DNA from: Stichopus chloronotus
Taxonomy: Eukaryota; Echinodermata; Holothuroidea; Aspidochirotida; Stichopodidae
Reading direction: 5' to 3'
NCBI GenBank assembly: GCA_021234535.1
Contig: CM037838.1
Location: forward strand, 20,777,009-20,841,008
Length of the DNA stretch: 64,000 nucleotides
Shown: positions 51,201 through 57,200 of the stretch, piece by piece
Layout: the number at the start of each line of letters is the position of its first letter
How positions within the stretch are numbered: position 1 is the stretch's first letter
Notes under the pieces: model-generated
Database searches by the model: none
Told to the model about the DNA's origin: nothing
What the model saw: the letters and a program-made list of their open reading frames with translations, nothing else
Program-made: the position numbers and the translations under genes

Positions 51201-54200
51201 CCATACAGAGAGACGTTTCTGTTGAAGACGTTCTTTCGATCACAGAATTGAGCAGAATTATATCGAGAGGCTGTGAGGTTAGTGTACAGTGTTATAGTAA
51301 TACTAGTTACAGGTGCATCGGTGGTACCAGCTGTTACGCATCTATGATCACGCAGCTATTATGAAGCTGTCATGAATACACTTGTGTTGTCTTTCCAGGT
51401 GTTTCGCGACGGTGAATCCAGTGTGTCACTCTGCCTTGATCGCACTAATCTTTGTAGTCGTCAGTAACGTTCAAACTCTTCTCCTAGTACATTTATTCAA
51501 TATTAAGTCTGATATCCTGCTTAAGGCAGTTTTATATTTTCACTGGTTTTTGTATACTGATATTACTGATATTAAGTAGGATCCTCTGGACTGTTAATTA
51601 ACCAGAACACAAGTTTTCACCTTAGAAAGTCACACACGAAGCCAACTCTTGTGAAATTACATAAATGCAGTGGTGTTCATGAAATGATCAGAAGAACCTA
51701 ACTTGGAATAAGCTCTTATGTCATCACTTTCAAGTAAACTAACAATTACAACCCACAATGACCTCTGACCTCTCGTTCTTGAATATGCATGATACTAATT
51801 ACTTGGTAATCACAATGAGATCCGCACTCTTAGCACATCAGGATGGAAGAAAGGGAACTTGCTAGTCCACGCTAGTCTGATGGAGCCAGAGACTGTGGTG
51901 TTTAAGGTTACCAGTACTCTTGGCATGGTAGATAGGAGTGCATTTGTTATGTTGATACAGGTGAGTAAGGAGTGAAGTGAAGTTTGATAGCTATCCATCA
52001 AAAACTGTGCAGGAATACCAATTTACAGAATTGCTGTTGATTAATGGATGGTCAGACGGACTGATACTCAAGACTGGAATCTAGGTTCAACAAGAATGAA
52101 CTAATTGAACAGAGAATGTTTACTTTTTACCTCTCGATGTTCAGAATTTTGGAATTATTGGGCTGAATTGTCACTATGATTTCTTTCTTGGCTCCCTGCT
52201 TCATCTTGAAGCAACCGTTGTCTCTTGGAATCGAGGAGAAGTTACCCTTCCCGTCGTCCTCCCGGATGTCTACATAGACTGGTACTGTGAGGCTGATGAG
52301 CTTCTCTGCTGTCATTGGACGAATGTTCATGGAAGTCTCCACCAGTTGCGGACTCTTTGGAACCACAAAGAATGCCTGCTTAAAGCAAGACACAACCTTT
52401 TGGACCTGCAGAGATACACCAAAAAAAGGGGAATTACACTTCCAAGCAATTTACTGCCTTCTCTAACCACATTTGAGACTTTTAAGAAAAAACCTGCAAG
52501 GCAACGTGTAGGGGAATGTAGATTCCTCTCCTACTTCACTTTACTGATCCAATATTAATGGGTTGTGTAAACAATAAAAAATAAATATTTCAAATAGCAA
52601 GATGTCATCTACTCGACCACTCTCCTGATGTTATACAGATCACAAGCATACCACCAAAACAGAAAGTTGTGGATATCAAATCCTTTGAAACATTCTAAGC
52701 TTACTACGAAAACAAATCTGTTACCTCAATTACTGCTATGATAAAATACAGTGTGAGAAGTCTAGACTAAAACTCAAAAGAAGGAAAAAGAAAGGAAAAC
52801 GCTTTGTGTAAGTGAGGTTTGTCAAAGAGCAGTCAGATGTTGCACACATTTTACCCTATTTCTGCATGAAACCGGCAATTCATGAAAGCATTTGTTCCTA
52901 GAACACTTTTGATAGCTACTTTGAAGGTCATCACTGTCAGACCTGAAAGGTTAGCCCAGATATAAAACTGACAGAAAACCTCAAATGAAATTCCCCAGAA
53001 TTTCTCTCCATGCACAAATTTTTTCATCGATGAGGGGAAAGTTCAAACTTAACATCGGAGAATACCTCCATGACAGAAAGCACTCTGGTGGTGGTAAGAG
53101 ATAAGAGCACTGGAAGAGCCAGGAGGATGGGGGGGGGGGGGTGCAAGAGGCATGTGTCCTGTCCACTGGCAAGTAAGAAAAACTTAGAAAATCAGGGAAA
53201 ATAAGAAGTAGAAGGGAAAACTTGGAAGAAAGACAGTAAATGATGTACGATTTCAAGCAGGTGCAGTCACTGACTTCTCAAGGAGACCTACGTCATCGTA
53301 CAATATTACACGACACTACTTCTGATACGGTGTAATGGTCACACTTTCTATAAGAGATGGTATCTTGAACTGGTCGTAATTGTTGCAGTATGTATCTCTT
53401 TTTCAATAAATTACATCAATTCACACAGCGCCCACTGAACGATATTTTAGGAATCACAAAGTCACTTCACAAATCATGTTAATCATTTTGCTATCAAAAT
53501 TTGACTATCAGAGCAATGACTCAGAATAAGAAAGGTGATGTCACCGACTGGTATCATCAAAGATGAGAAACTAACAAATTGTTACATACCGACGGACAAA
53601 TGAGATTCTTCTTGTTCTACGTTGACAATGAATTCACTTTTTCATCCCTTTTTACCAAAGTTTCGGAATGATTTTCCCTGTTTTGTATCTCCCAAAACCA
53701 ATTATTACGTAATTTTCCTTACATGAAACTTGATTATGCTAGTGCAATTGACGAACTGCTCAAACAGATGAAGAAATGCCCCCCATTTTGCATCTGATTC
53801 CCCCTCTGAAGGGAAGGGGAGAACCTCTCCCCCACGATCACATAATCCTGGATAGGCCTGGGTGGAGAATATGCATGCACTTGAGAAAAGGGTGACCATT
53901 TTTGCATTTTTACGCGGCAAGCCAGCCGTGTAATTGGGACACCTCAGCCAACTGTGGCAACGTCCTACCATGAACTTCTCACAGTCAAACTTGACAATGT
54001 TTTGCATAACGATGACCCTCTTCATGCAATTATTAACAATGCAGTGATACTCCGAAGTGGTAGGATGAGGCTGCCGTGAGCTCACACAAATACATACCTC
54101 TCTTCATTTATCCCTCAATGCATCAAACTCCACAATCTGAATTTTAAACATTTTAGATCCTGCAAACTTTGAACTATCGTTGACACTTTTATCCCACTTA

Positions 54201-57200
54201 TCCTATTTTATCATTTTGCCACCTTTTATTCTTTTGTTTCCTTTATCTGCGTACACTTTCTGCTTCCTTACTTACTTTGTAAATTGTTCTTGTGCAATGT
54301 TGTCTGTTTAATGAGTTTATGCGAGCATTCAGTTACCCCTGTGGCGTTTAATAAAGTTGATCTTATCTTATCTAAAATTCAGGTGAATTTAAAGTAAATA
54401 ATACTATCAAACTGGTAATTTGGACGACTGGCTACTCTCTCATTCTGATATATTAATAAATGAAATTGAGAATGCATGTGACTGATATTCTAAAAACTTC
54501 ATAATCTAAAATGTGATTCGCTAATATAGTCTTCAGTCTAGTGATATAATCTACTTCACAATTCCCTTTATCAGGTCTGCCTGGCTGGCTTCAGTCAGCC
54601 TGTCAATCTAAGACCAAAGGGTTGCAATGGACTACTAAAAGTACATACTGTATGGAGAAAATGTGGATTTACCACTGAAGATGATTTTTCACTATCATCT
54701 TCACTGAACTGGGCAAAACTTTCCTCTATTTGTCCATTCCTCCACTTGGAAGTTTTGTTTTTGCTTTTTTTATTTAAAAAAAAAATCTCTTTCACAGTGA
54801 TACATTGCAGCATGGGAAATCTGTTATATCACACAGGCACAACTAATCGAGAAGCCTTTGCACTTCTTGGTCATATTGACTGCCTGACAAGAAACGTCAC
54901 CATAGTTTAAGACATGTATGTAACCTTAATGTCCACACCACTTTGAAGTCAGTCTACCATAAAATGCAATCTAAGGTAAAAAAAGAATTATTGTAGTAAT
55001 TGACTTGGAGTTTGCATGACATTTTGTAACCTTCAGTCAACTGGAAACATTTTTGACCAGAATTGCCTTTATTCAAACAGCAATGTCTCGAGTTATATAC
55101 AAGATATTTGTGTGGGATTTGGAATGCCAACAGTGAACCAAACAAAAAAAAAAACATCTCTTTCATTCAAGAGTGCCTTAATTTGTTACTGCTACATTCC
55201 TTTTAAGCTGTACAGGCACACTAGTGTGGTTGAAAGGCAATTTTGAGAATACGGAACACCGCATCTCCGAAGGGAAGCGAGTCCAACTTACAGCTTCTGG
55301 ATTTTCACATCTGAAGACATGGCATTGGAAAAGTTGGCTCTCTTTGGACCCGTGGCTACACGTGAAAGCAAAGCAGTCAGATTCTGGGCTGCCGTCATTC
55401 CCACGGCAGAAGTACAAAATTTTGGTGATGCGGAAATGAGATATCTCGGAGCGGCCGTCTGTCTCCATCAATCTGCAGAGAATTTCGACAGAGAAGTGGA
55501 GCGTTACATCTTCACGGAGGTGAGATTCACTGTAATAGTAACTATCCTTAACATATGTTGATGCGACTTGACACTGACATGTTACAGAAAAAAAAATCAC
55601 GTCAACTACCGTTTCTTAATTTTGCATCTTTTTATCGAAGCAAGGTGTTGGTCTATTCTATCTACAAAAGAGAGCTCTATAAAGAGAAGCTGTCCTGAAA
55701 AACCAAACAGAAAGGAAGAAAATTTGATTACAAATACTGCAAATTGGACATAAACCTGGGGAGAATTTCAAAATCTGGAGAACAAAAACAAAAGACAATG
55801 AAACTTAACAATTTTATGAGGACATGTGGAACTGGGCAGGTGCAGTTTGTAATCAGAAAACTGTACAGGGAATTATTTAGTGTTCAAAATTGCATAGCAG
55901 TTTGGGGGTTTCTTCTGTATTCTGACGCATAATCAGAGAAGACCGTACTGTTGCGTGTACAAAAACTGCTAAACAATATTCAAATTGTGTAGCAATTTTA
56001 TCATTTTATGTGGCAAAATGAGACGGGAATACCGGACAAATTCATTCACTGCGATATGTCGGCGTCCTTACCTCACGGATCCTTGAGATGTCCTTGGCAC
56101 GGAGAATATGATCTTTATTGCTGTCTGGCTCTCCTGCTCTCGCAGGATGGACATGTTACGGGCCACCTCCATGTCGCTTTTGGGGGCATTGAGGGTGGCG
56201 GAGCCCAGGTAGATGATGCCGCTGAATATGGTGCTGTTCATCTCCAAGGGGGCTATCGTCAGGTTGCCGACTGCTCGGTTGGATTTTCTCTCCTCTGAGT
56301 GGCAAACAAAATTTTAGGAGCAATGAATTTGGCGTACCGATGGCAAAAAAAGTGAGTTGTTGAAATCCTCCCAGACAATACACAAAAAGCTGTAATGTAA
56401 ATTACATTTTATACGAAGTGGAAACCGCATCCATTTTAGTGGATAAACAGTCTTTCCAGACTATTTTCTCCTTTGTTCCTATGTCAGGCGGAATGGAATG
56501 CATCCTCATCCAGAGATGCAGTCCCGAATTTGAATGTACCATACACATGCATCATAATGCCAGATATTCCGGCTGTTCATATTCTTCTGTGCTGACAGAC
56601 GGACTGAGCCACCTTCACAAATGTTTCAACAAGGACAGTCCATCTCTCATACCAACCCTGAGTTACAACCAATTTTTGGGAGTTACTGCACACAGACAAT
56701 TTTATTAAAACACCCAAGAACTGCAGATCAATTTAAGGTACATGACGCAGCACAGACCACGGTATGACCTTTGACATGACACACGCAAACAAGGATATGG
56801 GCATTTCAGAAGCTGTTGACATTTGACAACTTGACAGTCTTGTTAAGTACTATAACATACTTCAAACGTTTGTCTTCAAATGGATTCTGCAATACGTAAC
56901 AAGCTTTTGTGAAGCCTCCGAAATAAAGTTTCAGATTTTGAAAGGAGTACACCATTGAAGTGATCTTAAAATTTTACTACACACAGAAGGAACAAAAGAA
57001 AAAATATGTCATCTTAAATTTGTTACTGTACATCAGATGTGCAAATAATACCGAAATCTGTAATTTTATGACTTTCTGTGCAAAATTAAATTTGAAATGT
57101 AGCCTGGATATCAATCTGAATGTCATTATGTACAAGCTCTCTTAGATAAGTCTTGAAAGCAAAGCAACTTTCATGCACAACTAACACGCAAAATGTGGGC

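Noticed and set aside
53705..54085. 126-codon minus-strand frame inside a RABGAP1 intron
   Set aside because: Same strand as RABGAP1, but no human RABGAP1 residues are missing between exons 3 and 4, and no recognisable domain is present.
55473..55529. Alternative upstream acceptor for RABGAP1 coding exon 3 (AG at 55530-55531)
   Set aside because: It keeps frame but adds 19 residues absent from the human protein and places Ser where Arg226 fits. The acceptor at 55473-55474 has a better pyrimidine tract and restores collinearity. A minor isoform is not excluded.
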